Shown: in pieces, positions 1-12,400 of the stretch
How the letters are laid out: every line of letters starts with the position of its first letter
Position numbering within the stretch: position 1 is the first letter of the stretch
Source of the DNA: Rugalucina vietnamica
Lineage: Eukaryota > Mollusca > Bivalvia > Lucinida > Lucinidae
Length of the DNA stretch: 64,000 nt
Direction: 5' to 3'
Assembly (NCBI GenBank): GCA_964017185.1
Contig: OZ024875.1
Span: 41,943,486-42,007,485 of the forward strand
Program-made: the position numbers and the translations under genes
Notes under the pieces: model-generated
The model's database searches: none
Told to the model about the DNA's origin: nothing
The model's input: only the letters and a program-made list of their open reading frames with translations

Positions 1-600
1 AGAGCTTTCACATTTTGTATGAAGCAATGTATAAGATCCTCTTTGTAAATCCTGCCAACCGTGCCCCTGGGATCCATACAGGCCCCACCCTGTCTCCGAA
101 ACCACATGGCCCAGAGCTTTCATATTTTGTATGTAGCAGTGTATAGTAGTCCTCTTTATAAATCCTGCCAACCATGCCCCTGGGGTCAAAAATGGCCCTG
201 CCCCGGGGGTCATTAGCTCCCATAGACTTAACAATGGGAAAAACATAAAAAAAAATTCTTCTTCTCCGAAACCACAAGGCCTAGAGCTTTCATATTTTGT
301 GTGTAGCAAAGTATAGTGGTCCTCTTTTTAAATCCTGCCAACCATGCCTCTAGGGTCAAAAATGGCCCAAAAATGGCCCCAGCCCTGAGGTCATTAGCTC
401 CCATAGACCTACAATGGTAAAAACATAAAAAAAATCTTCTTCTCCGAAACCACAAGGCCCAGAGCATTCATACTTTGTGTGTAAGCAATGTATAGTGGTC
501 CTCTTTATAAATCCTGCCAACCATGCCCCTGGGGTAAATACAGGCCACGCCCCAGGGGCATCATTATCTGTCATAGGCTTATAATGGAAATACATGAAAA
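1..600 (-). repeat. Tandem array of a ~110-180 bp unit
   Basis: About four copies start near 1, 113, 282 and 460. Each begins with AGAGCTTTCATATTTTGT or a close variant and includes AAATCCTGCCAACCATGCC. The unit shares the phrase TTCTTCTCCGAAACCACAAGG with the R-family repeats that follow, so it is probably a variant core of the same superfamily. Short open frames here come from the repeat and are not genes. Confidence 0.8.
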
Positions 601-639
601 AATCTGCAGCTGGACTTAATATTTATGATTCTGAAAAAA

Positions 640-920
640 TTGGACCCCAGGCTTTCATCTGCCCCACCCCTGGCAATATACATGTATATTACCATAATAT
701 TAAATCATCTCAGAAACCGCTTGGCCAATCAAAGCCAAATTTTATATGAAACATTTATGATAAGGGGAAACCAATGTGTACATGCATGAAAATCCAGGTC
801 ACATGACCAAGATGGCCACCATGCCCATATATGGTAAAACCCCAGCTACTTTTCTTTTGTCCAGTTTTTGTACTTGTAGACTCTCAGGTGAGCGATCGTT
901 GCCCTCGGGTTACTTGTTAG
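640..920 (+). mobile_element. Family R fragment with 3' end
   Basis: Contains the R core phrases (AAACCGCTTGGCCAATCAAA; ATGACCAAGATGGCCACCAT) and ends with CTCAGGTGAGCGATCG, the R 3' signature. The usual GGACCATTGGTCC stem is replaced by diverged sequence. Positions 920-1150 show nothing recognisable. Confidence 0.6.
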
Positions 921-1153
921 AGTTTTGACTAGGTTTGGTGAAACAGATGTGCACAAAGTCCCAATGTGACATAGTTGTTGACCATTTAAAGCAAGCTCAA
1001 CTTGAATTAAAAATTTAAACATGTGCGAATCTGTGAAAGCATCTATAACTGATGATACTGTAAATATTCTTCTTCAATGAGAGTCTACTTTTGTTTTCAG
1101 GAATTATTTTGAAATGCTGTTATGGCACTGTTTGTTGACTGATTTCATTGATA

Positions 1154-2726
1154 ACCAGAGGACCAATGGTCCTGTAAGCGCTCACCTGAGACCTGAGATA
1201 TATACCAATAACTTTGTTTGACTAGAATGGTAATATACATGTATATAACTCCAGGGCAGGGTCAAGGCAACCTCTGGAGTCAATTTCTTTAATAAATCAT
1301 AAAGATTCAGTCATTTGCAAATTTACTGCAAGTTTTGCCCTTCAAATGACATTATAACAATTTTCCCCATTCAAATGCTTAGGCAACCTAAGGTGACCTT
1401 GCCATAAAAAAGGTCAAGGTCATCCCAGGGTCATGATTTATACAAACTTTGAAGAGCTCCATTGCTTGATGCTTCATGACAAGTTTCAAAAAATCATATG
1501 CCTTCTAGTACTGGAGAAGAAGATTTTTAAAGGTTTTTGCTATTTATAGCCATGGCGGCCATCTTGGTCATGTGACCTTGACCATTTATACAAACTTTCA
1601 TTCACTCTTTCTAAGAATGTTCCACATAAAGTTTGGCTTTGATTAGCCAAGCGGTTTCAGAGAAGATGTTTCAATATTATGGTCATACACAAGTATATAG
1701 CCCCGGGGCAGGGGCAGACAACCTTCTGGGCCCAAAATATTTTCATAAACATAACTCTTCTGTCCATTTGCTCATTCCTAGCAAGTTTTTTGCCATTAAA
1801 TGACATTTTCCTATTTTTTCACATTCAAATGCATGGGCGGCCTAAGTTGACCTTGCTGTAAAAAAGGTCAAGGTCATCCCAGAGTCATGATTTATATAAA
1901 CTTTGTAGAGCTCCATTGCCTGATGCTTCATGCCAAGTTTCAAAATCATAGGCCTTCAGGTTCTGAAGAAGAAGATTTTTAAGGGTTTTTGCTATTTATA
2001 GCCATGGCAGCCATCTTGGTCATGCGACCTTGACCATTTATACAAACTTTCATTCACTCTTCCTAAGAATGCTCTACATAAAGTTTGGCTTTGATTGGCC
2101 AAGCGGTTTCAGAAAAGAAGATCTTTGAATATCACTGTAATATACATGTATATTGCCACGGGGTGGGGACAGACAGACCCCTGGGTTCCAAATTTTTTCA
2201 GAATCATCAATCTTAAGTCCATTTGCCCATTTCCTGCAAGTTTTTCCCTACTAATGACATTTTAACACTTTTCCCCATTCAAATGCATGAGCGGCCTATG
2301 TTGACCTTGCCGTAAAATAGGTCAAGGTCATCCCAGGGTCATGATTTATATAAACTTTGTAGAGCTCTAGTCACTGATGCTTTACACCAAGTTTCAAAAT
2401 CATTGGCCTTCTGGTTCTGGAGAAGAAGATTTTTAAAGTTTTTTTTCTATTTATAGCCATGGCAGCCATCTTGGTCATGTGACCTTGACCATTTATATAA
2501 ACTTTTTTTTTCCCCTTCCCAAGGATGCTCCATATGAAGTTTGGCTTTGATTGGCCAAGCGGTTTCAGGGGAGAAGATGTTTCATTATTATGAAAATATA
2601 CATGTATATAGCCCCGGGGCAGGGGCAGACAACCCCCCAGGGGCTAAAATTTTCCATTAACATTAATCTTCTGTCCACTTGCCTATTCCCAGTAAGTTTT
2701 ACCCATTAAATAGCATTTTACCATTT
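1154..2726 (-). mobile_element. Family R element, reverse orientation, about three core units
   Basis: Read on the minus strand, the 3' terminus lies at 1154-1200 (plus-strand AACCAGAGGACCAATGGTCC, then GCTCACCTGAGA). Core units follow with a period near 455 bp; the phrase CATCTTGGTCATGTGACCTTG or a variant recurs near 1560, 2012 and 2468. There is no 5' terminus of its own in this orientation: the copy abuts a forward R 5' end at 2727, which suggests a forward element inserted into a reversed one. Confidence 0.75.
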
Positions 2727-4995
2727 TTAGCTCACCTGAGCCGAAGGCTCACAGGTGAGCTTATAGTATACCCATGCTCCGTCGTCCGTCGTCGTCCGTC
2801 GTCGTCCGTCGTCCGTCGTCCGTCGTTCACAATTTCAAAGATCTTCTCCTCTGAAACCACAAGGCCAATCGAAGCCAAACTTCACGTGGAGCATCCTTAG
2901 GAAGGGGGAACGAAAGTTTGTATAAATGGTCCAGGTCACATGACCAAGATGGCGGCCATGGCTATAAATAGCAAAAACCTTTAAAAATCTTCTCCTCCAG
3001 AACCAGAAGGCCTATGATTTTGAAACTTGGCATGAAGCATCAGGCAATAGAGCTCTACAAAGTTTGTATAAATCATGACCCTGGGATGACCTTGACCTTT
3101 TTATGGCAAGGTCAACTTAGGCTGCCCATGCATTTGAATTGGAAAAAATAGGAAAATGTCATATAATAGCAAAAAACTTGCTAGGAATGAGCAAATGGAC
3201 AGTTGATTTATGTTTATGAAAATATTTTTGGCCCAGAGGGGTGTCTGCCCCTGTCCCGGGGCTATATACATGTGTATGACCATAATATTCAAACATTTTC
3301 TTCTCTGAAACCGCTTGGCCAATTAAAGCCAAACTTTATGTGGAGCATCATTAGGAAGAGTGAATGATAGCTTGTATAAATGGTCAAGATCACATGACCA
3401 AGATGGCCGCCATGGCTATAAATAGCAAAAACCTTAAAAAATCTTCTTCTCCAGAACTAGTAGGCCTATGATTTTAAAACTTGGCATGAAGCATCAGGCA
3501 ATGGAGCTCTACAAAGTTTGTATAAATCATGACCCTGGGATGACCTTGACCTTTTTTTAGCAAGATCAACTTAGGCCGTCCATGAATTTGAATGGGAAAA
3601 AAATAGGAAAAAATCATATATTGGTAAAAAACTTGCTCGGAATGAGCAAATGGACAGATGATTTGTGTTTATGAAAATATTTTGGGCCACAAGGGTTGTC
3701 TGCCCCTGCCCTGGGGCTATATACATGAGTATGACCATAATATTCAAACATCTTCTCCTCTGAAACCGTTTGGCCAATTAAAGCCAAACTTTATGTGGAG
3801 CATCAATAGGAAGAGAGAATGATAATTTGTATAAATGGTTAAGGTCACATGACCAAGATGGCCGCCATGACTATAAATAGCAAAAACCTTAAAACATCTT
3901 CTTCTCCAGAAGTAGCAGGCGTATGATTTTGAAACTTGGCATGAAGCATCAGGCAATGGAGCTCTACAAAGTTTGTATAAATCATGACCCTGGGATGACC
4001 TTGACCTTTTTTATGGCAAGGTCAACTTAGGCTGCCCATGAAAAAATAGTAAAATGTCATATATTGTCAAAAAACTTGCTAGGAATGAGCAAATGGACAG
4101 ATGATTTATGTAAATGAAAATATTTTGGGCCCAGACAGTTGTCTGCCCCTGCCCCGGGGCTATATACATGTGTATGACCATAATATTCAAACATCTTCTT
4201 CTCTGAAACCGCTTGGCCAATTAAAGCCAAACTTTATGTGGAGCATCAATAGGAAGAGTGGATGTAAGTTTGTATAAATGGTCAAGGTCACATGACCAAG
4301 ATGGCCACCATGTCTATAAATAGCAAAAACCTTTAAAAATGTTTAAAAAATTTCTTTTTCAGAACCAGAAGGCCTATGATTTTAAAACTTGGCATGAAGC
4401 ATCAGGCAATGGAGCTCTACAAAGTTTGTATAAATCATGACCCTGTGATGACCTTGAACTATGTAATGGCAAGGTCATGTTAGGTTTCCCATTCATTTGA
4501 ATGGGGGAAAATATGAAAATGTAATTTAATGTCCGAAAACTTGCTAGGAATGAGCAAACGGACAGAAGATTTATGCTTCTGAAAATATTATGGGCCCAAG
4601 GGGTTGTCTGCTTCTGCCCTGAGGCTGTATACATGTATATGACCATAATATTCAAATTATTTCTTCTCCGAAACCTCTTGGCTAATCAAAGCCAACTGTG
4701 CAGAGGATCCTTAGGAAGGGTGAACGAAAGTTTGGATAAATGGTCTAGGTCATATGACCAAGATGGCCGCCATGGCTATATATAGCAAAACCTTTAAAAA
4801 TCTTCTTAGTCCCAGGGGGTTATCTGCCCCTGTCTCAGGGCTTTTATAAATGTAATTGATAGAAATAGTCAGGCATCCTCTTGTCGAAAATTGCTTGGCC
4901 AATCAAAGCCAAACTGCATGTGGAGCCTCCTTAGAAAGTGGGACCTAAAACTATGTAAATTGTCCAGGTCACTTGACCAAGATGTCCGACATGCT
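2727..4995 (+). mobile_element. Family R 5' terminus with about five tandem core units
   Basis: Starts with TTTTTAGCTCACCTGAGCCG, part of a hairpin (GCTCACCTGAG...CACAGGTGAGC, 2731-2760). A GTCCGTCGTC microsatellite (about 2776-2828) follows, then core units with a period near 455 bp; the phrase ATGACCAAGATGGCNGCCATG or a variant recurs near 2940, 3396, 3852, 4292 and 4756. With 1154-2726 it forms a multi-kb inverted repeat. No R 3' terminus is seen before the Helentron relics begin at about 5008. Confidence 0.75.
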
Positions 4996-5007
4996 CAATT
5001 GTGCAGA

Positions 5008-5905
5008 CAGATTTTAATGCAGTATTCTTGATACTGTTCCTGGTGTGGAACTGATTATCAATCAAGAGCCGTTGAAAATTTGATTAGTCAAAAATGAATT
5101 TCATTTGGAAGCAAAAAAAATTGTTAAATTTTCCAGGTCACATGAAGAGTCTGTGGGTTTTTGCAGCTGATTTGTGCATCCACTTGGTAGCTTTTGATGC
5201 ATAACACAGTGCTTTTTTGGTGTAGATGCTTAGATTTAAATGATTTCTTTTATATTTTCAGACCTGAAAAATTCACAGAGTAAGGGGACAGACTGGAGGA
5301 CAGGTAAGTATGAATCATAGACAAGTCCCATCAGCGAGTGGGCACAAAGTCCGGAAAGGAGGCCGGCATTAAGTCCCATCAGTGAGTGGGCACAAAGTGT
5401 GGAAAAGAAGCCAGCATTAAGCCCCATCAGCGAGTGGGCAACAAGTTCCATCAGTGAGTGGGCACCAAGTCTCATCAGCGAGTGGGCAACAAGTCCGGAA
5501 AGGAAGCCGGCATAAAGACTTTAAAGAATACATGCAAATGACAGTCCGGAAATGATGCCGGCATGAAGTCCTGAAATAATACAGGCACTAATTCAAGAAA
5601 TGATGACACTGTGAATTACAGTACAATTATTAACTAGAAAATGCTTCTGTGTATAGTCATGAAACAAATCTGCCTAATACTTCGAACACAAAAATCTCAG
5701 ATAACCATTCTTCAGATTATTTAAGTACCATTGTGTTTAGAAGTGTTCATCAAAATGATGCAAACTTTTTCCGAACAGTCTAGAGGTTATAAGTGCACAT
5801 GCATTGGCATACTCAGTTTGCCTTGATGTAGAATAAAGTTCACTATTAGAAATGGTACTTTATGAGGGTGAGTATAATATACAAATAAAATGCAGATTGA
5901 AAATT
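5008..5905 (+). pseudogene. Scrambled relics of the Helentron 5' coding region
   Basis: Three blocks match the intact reading frame downstream but in a different order. Positions 5010-5070 resemble 6985-7062. Positions 5255-5520 resemble the start of the frame from about 6447, including TTTTATATTTTCAG, GGACAGGTAAGTATGAATCA and diverged copies of the 48 bp repeat. Positions 5745-5875 resemble 7258-7420, the beginning of the protease-like region. Stops and indels interrupt every block. These are decayed or rearranged copies of the same family beside the intact element. Confidence 0.75.
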
Positions 5906-6473
5906 TATTCATCATATATAATTTTATTGAACTGAGAAAAAGTTCTAGCTGTGTTTAAAGTAGATTTATAAACAAAAACTTCCTTCAGAAAAGATTAAAA
6001 ATAACATATATTTGAACATTTTGTTTCCTCCATTTTAACTTAATTTGATTCTCATAGGGGTGGTAGGGGATTGGGTATTGGAGGCATGGAAGAGGTGAAT
6101 ATATTGTTATATGATGATGTAATGGAATAAATGCAAAAATATAAATGTGTTTGTTTTCGTTTAAATCCTCCCCCCCCCCCTCTGCCCACCCCTCACCCTG
6201 CCAAAACTAAAATTAAGTTTGTTTCCCCCATATGTGATTAACCCTAAAAAGTTACTCCTACTCAGAAGAATTGGGTCCATTTTTTTTCACAAGGAAAATA
6301 TATATTTTATTTATTTATTTATTTTGTTTGCTTAACATCCCAGTCAACACATTTTCAGTCATGTCGGGATGGAACCAATGCTTCCCATGCTTAACCAGTA
6401 CTGTTGGGAGTTAATGTTAGTTAATGTGTCTTGCTAAATGGTGTCTTCTTTTATATTTTCAGATTGAGTAAAG
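5906..6473. other. Non-coding leader before the Helentron frame, with SINE-tail-like piece
   Basis: AT-rich, with a C-rich run near 6170-6182. Positions 6300-6415 (TTTGCTTAACATCCCAGTCA onward) resemble the reversed 3' tail of a molluscan tRNA-type SINE. TTTTATATTTTCAG at about 6451-6464 looks like a splice acceptor ten bases before the start codon. Confidence 0.4.
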
Positions 6474-9400
6474 ATGCCTAAGAGGAAAGGGTGGAAAAAG
6501 TCAAAGAGCAAGAGGACAGACTGGAGGACAGGTAAGTATGAATCATCGACAAGTCCCATCAGCGAGTGGGCACAAAGTCCGGAAAGGAGGCCGGCATTAA
6601 GTCCCATCAGCGAGTGGGCACAAAGTCCGGAAAGGAGGCCGGCATTTAGTCCCATCAGCGAGTGGGCACAAAGTCCGGAATGGAAGCCGGCATTAAGACC
6701 TGAAAAGATGCAGGCACTAAGTCCGGAAAAGATGCCGGTGTTTATACATGAAAAGAAACAGGCATATAATCAAAAACAGTCAGTATACAACACTGAATTA
6801 GAAGGTGAAAATATACAAAATAAACAGACTGAGTTTCAGCATAATGATTTGTTAGAGGATGCTTTATTGACAAGTCTTGATTCAGAACAAAAAAGGGCTA
6901 ACAAAGACAATCAGGCAAATACAAATGAGTTTCAACAGTTAGTTATTGATCTCAGCAAGCTCATAGAAAATGTTAAATCAAATGTACAGACAGATTTTGA
7001 TGCAGTATTTCTCGATACTTTTCCTGGTGTGGATGCTGATTATCAATCAAGAAACATTGAAAATTTGTCTGAAAGACAGGATATAACGGTTTGTTCACAA
7101 AAAACAATGTTCCAACAACATGCATGGCATAAGAAAGACATTACAGCACAGCCTCATGTCAACAGAGATTCATCAGAACCGGGATTAGATAATGATGTGG
7201 TGTGTTACCAAGCAGTAAAATCATCGGTACAATTGTGGAATGCCTGTGATTTGGTCTTTGGAAGTTTTCACCAGAATGATGTCAGATTTTCTGAGCAATC
7301 AAGAGGATATCAATGCACATGTAACGCATTATGTATGCTGTCATACTCTTCATGCCTTGATACCGAAAAAAGCTCTATATTAGACAAGGTGCTTTGTGAG
7401 GGAGATGTTCTGTATCAAAGTGTTATAAAAAAATTAAGAGAGGATGGAAAATTTGTTAACCACCTGCTGACTTTAGAAGAAATTCCAGATGACTTTAAGG
7501 TAGAGATAGGAAAATTTACATCTGAGAAATTGCCTATTGTAAGTGGTGTGCTTCTTGATACTCAAAATCTTGGTTTGCCAACACTTCACGAAGTATTGCA
7601 ATCCGTCTTTTTGTATGCAACATCAGGGCTCTTAACTATTGGAGCCATATGCTCTGCTGTATTTAGAAAGAATGACATGTATGTATTTTTTGATTCTCAT
7701 TCCCATGGAGAAAATGGACTTTCGTCAAATGATGGTACGTCCTGTTTGATAACTTTCACAAGTATCAATGACTTAGTTACATATATGTATGCATTTTATG
7801 ACAGTTTAAATTTGGATACCAACACCAACTTACAGTTTGACTTCTTACCTATCAAAATTAAAATGACTGAAGAAACACGAAGTTTTAAAGATCAAATGGA
7901 TAGAAATATGGAAGCTTACTTCAATGATCAAAGGTTGAGACAAGCTCACAAAGCACAATTAAAACGAAGTAGAATTTCAAGCATATCAATTGAAGAATCA
8001 AAGGCGGCATTAGGAAAAAAAAGGAAGAAAAATCGCATGGAGTATTATAAACTTTATAGAAGAAAATGTAGACAAATCACAGCATTCAAAGCTAAAGAAA
8101 AACAATCAAAGCAGACTGCTAGAGCAAATCCTGTTTTTAAGGCCAAGGAAACTGTGTACCAGTTGGAATCAAAGCAATCAGCAAGAAAAGACCCTGTCTT
8201 CAGAACAAAAGAAAAAATATCAAAGCAATATAGGAGAACCAATCCTGTTTTTAAGGCCAAAGAATCTGTGTACCAGTTGGAATCAAAGCAATCAGCAAGA
8301 AAGGACCCTGTCTTCAGAACAAAAGAAAAAATATCAAAGCAATATAGGAGAACCAATCCTGTTTTTAAGGCCAAAGAAACTGTGTACCAGTTGGAATCGA
8401 AGCAATCAGCTAGAAAAGACCCTGGTTTCAAAACAAAAGAAAGAATAGCAAAGCAATCAGCAAGAAAAGACCCTGTCTTCAGAACAAAAGAAAGAATAGC
8501 AAAGCAATCTGTGAGAGCCAATCCTGATTTAAATGCCAAAGAAATTGTGTATCAGTTGGAATCGAAGCGAGCAGCCAGAAAAGACCCTGTATTTAAAGCA
8601 AAAGAAAGAGAATCAAAGCAATCTGCAAGGACAAATCAGGCATTCAAAACAAAGGAAAGGAAATCAAAGCAAATAGCAAGGGAAAATCAGGCTTTTAGAG
8701 CACGTGAGCGAGTATACCAGAATGCATCTAAAAAGAAGGCAAGGGAAAACCCTTATATTCTTGAATGTGAGAGAATTAAGAAGCAACAAGTAAGGCAGGA
8801 AAAAAGAAAAATTGAAGATAATTCAGAGATAAATGTTCCTAGAAAAAGATGTAAGCATGACACAGATACTGTTTCAAAACCTCATCATAAACATTTTGAA
8901 AATATTGAAAATGCTATCAAACAATTCCATTCAGATATCTCTATTGGACCTATATATGCTTGTTCATGTTGCCATCAGACATGGTTCAGGAAAAGTGTTT
9001 CAATGTTAAAGAACACCCATATTTCAGCAGAAAGTAAAAGACTCCATTGTACAGGTTTGACATCTTTAAGAAATGAAGAATGGATTTGTCATACCTGCTT
9101 GAGTGCCCTGAAAGATAGTAAAATTCCAAAGTTATCAGTTGCTAATGGCATGAAATGGCCAGACAAGCCTCCAGAGCTCAATTTACATCAGCTAGAAGAA
9201 AGGTTAATAGCCCTGCGTATCCCATTTATGCAGATTAGGGAATTGCCACGTGGTGGTCAATATTCTTTGAAAGGAAATGTTATAAATGTACCTGTTGACA
9301 TTCAGCCCACTATAAACTGTCTCCCAAGGCCAATGGATGAAAATTTTACAGTTGCCATCCAACTGAAAAAGAAATTGTCATACAAGAAGGTGGATTTCAA

Positions 9401-12400
9401 AGAAAATGTAAGACCATTAAGAGTTTTGTCTGCATTACACTGGCTTATGAACAATAGCAAACTATATAAAAATTCTGGCATAGTTATTAATGATAGCTGG
9501 TTTCAGGAAGTTACTGAAAGTGCTGAGGATACAGTCAGAGAATTTTTGGAAGTGTCAAAAGAGCAATCCACGGGTAGAAGTAGTACAGAAAATGAAAAGC
9601 AGGAACAAGATAAAAGTAGTGAAAATGCAATTGAAGAGGCTACTGACTATGAATCTGATCATTACAGTGAGATTGATGTTAATGATCATGTTGGAAATAT
9701 AGATACATTAGTGGATGATGCTGATATTGACAATAAATATGATAAAGTGTTCACTTTTGCACCAGGTGAAGGACAACATCCATTAAGCTTATATCAAGAT
9801 CAAGAGGCTGAGTACTTATGCTTTCCAACAATATTTTGTGGCCAGACCCCGCCCAGCAAGGATGAAAGGGTAGTGCCAGTTCATTACAGTGACATTGTAA
9901 AGTGGGAATTACGAAGTGTTGACAGGAGAGCTGCACAGTCAGTTCCCAATATATTCTTTAAACATAAAAAGCTACAGATGAAACAAATAAGTGACAAAGT
10001 CAACTTAGCCATTAGAAGGTGTAAAAAAAGAGGCCAAAAAATCACAGCAGCTGAAGCTAGAGATTCCAATTATTTGGACAAACTTGTAAATCTTGATGAA
10101 GGTTACTATATATTTCGCCAGCTGCGAAATTCTCCAGCCTATTTGGAAATGCGCAAGAAAGACATTTTTGCAATGATTAGACAACTTTCCTTGCCTACTT
10201 GGTTTATGTCATTGTCAGCTGCTGATACTAGATGGACAGATCTGTTGAAGATGTTAGCAAAATTGAATGATGGCACTGAATATTCTGAAAAGGAATTAGA
10301 AAAGCTAACTTGGCAACAGAAAACAAAGCTTGTCCAGAAAGACCCAGTTACATGTTCAAGGTACTTTGATCATAGGGTACAAGAGTTCCTCAATACTATT
10401 CTAAAAAGCAGTTGTGAGCCAGTCGGAAAGGTACGTGACTATTTTTATAGAGTTGAGTTTCAGCAGCGTGGCTCTCCTCATATCCATATGCTTGTTTGGG
10501 TAGAAAATGCTCCAACTTTAGAAACAAACTCTGAAGAGGAAATAATTCAGTTTGTTGATCAGTATCTAACATGCAGTAGTGATAATGAGAAGACAGCAGA
10601 TCTTGTTAAACTTCAAAGTCACAAACATTCTAGAACCTGCAGAAAAAAGGGAAAACCAATATGTCGATTTGGATTTCCATTGCCACCATTGCCAAGAACT
10701 ATGTTGTTGTACCCTCTTGAGGAGAATGTTGACAAGTACAAAAAGAAGAATACAGAGCTCCAAAAAGTGATGAATGAGTGTAAAGAAAATGAAGATATGA
10801 CATTTAACGAATTTCTACAAAACATCGCTAAAATGGACTTTGAAGACTACATTTGTTGCATCAGAAGCTCTTTGAAAGCACCGAAGGTTTTCTTAAAACG
10901 TAAAACAAAGGAAATGAGGATAAATCCATTTAATGAAAACATACTTCTTGCCTGGAAAGCTAATCTTGACATTCAGATTGTTCTTGAACCATATGGATGT
11001 GCTTCATATATAGTTGGTTATATAAGTAAATCACAAAGAGGAATGAGTGCACAACTTGATGCAGCAGCAAAAGAGGCTAGAAGAGGAAACCTTGACCTTA
11101 AAAAACAAGTCCGGCATATTGGGAATGTATTTTCAAACTGTGTGGAGGTTAGTGCTCAAGAGGCAGTTTATCTTGATCTGCAAATACCTTTGACAAAGTG
11201 CACAAGGGATATTGTTTTCATCAATACATCTATACCTGAAGAAAGAATCTTCCTGCTGAAGCCAAAAGCTGCTCTTGATGAACTTCCTGCTGAATCTACA
11301 GATATAGAATCAGAAAATGTCATACAGAGGTATTCTAAAAGACCAAGGCAGCTTGGGAAGTTTTGCCTGGCTGATTATGTTTCAAAGATTGATGTTATTT
11401 ATCCGAAAGGAAATAAACTACCAGAGAAATTTGATGATACTAATGATGACGACAGTTTCGTCAGTAGCTCTGAAGATGAAGGTCATGAAAGTTTGGATGA
11501 AAGTGACACAAAAACTTCAGATTTGCTGTTCAAAGCAAAGAATGGAACAAAATACAAGAAAAGAAAAGTTCCAAGAATAATAAGGTATGTTAAATACAAC
11601 CAGAAAAAGGATCCAGAAAATTACTTCAGAGAGCAGCTAATGCTTTTTGTACCTTGGCGAAATGAACTAAAAGATTTAATTGGTTGTTTTGGCACATATG
11701 AAGCTCATTATAACTCTGTACAGACATCATTGATATCCAAAAGAAATGAATATGAGCATCATGCTGAAGAGCTTGAGCTTGCAAGGCAGATGATGGAAGC
11801 TGAGGAAAGGGACTATGATCAAATTGCACCAAATGCAGAGCAAGAAAATAGGGAGGCAGAAGAAGAAGGGTCAGGAGAATCAGAAAAGTTTGTTTGTTTT
11901 AACCCAAGTAGAGTTGTAGAGCAGAGACATTATGATATTGGAATAGAACTACAGTCAACTTGCTCAGTACCCCCAGTAGAAACTAACAGCATTTTATTAC
12001 CAGAAGAAGAATACTTAGGACTACTCAGAAGTCTTAATTTGAGACAAAGAGAATTCTTTAATCATATTGTGCACTGGATTAAGTGTAAAGATGAACCAGT
12101 CTACGCTTTCCTAACAGGAGGGGCAGGTGTTGGTAAATCAGTAGTGATTCGAGCACTTTATCAAAGTCTGTTCAGGATTTTGAATTTGAAAGATGGAGAA
12201 AATCCAGATGAAAAAAGAATTCTGCTGTGTGCGTACATGGGCTTTGCTGCATTTAATATTAGTGGCCAAACTATTTGCTCTGCATTTCACAGGAAAATGT
12301 ATCAAAAGGGCACAAATCATCTTTCAGCTGATGAGTTAAATACATTCAGAATTAAGTACCGACATCTGAAAATTATCATTATTGATGAAATATCAATGGT

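Noticed and set aside
3101..4655. Repeated 68-93 codon minus-strand frames ([15 protein letters not shown] type)
   Set aside because: They follow the R-family 455 bp period and are translations of a non-coding tandem repeat.
7230..7860. Endogenous herpesvirus fragment
   Set aside because: The protease-like region is in one open frame with Rep, helicase and endonuclease domains, and no other viral gene is nearby. It is a transposon domain.
8054..8539. 161-codon minus-strand open frame
   Set aside because: It lies antisense to the Lys-rich repeat of the Helentron protein. The repeating codons suppress stops on the other strand.
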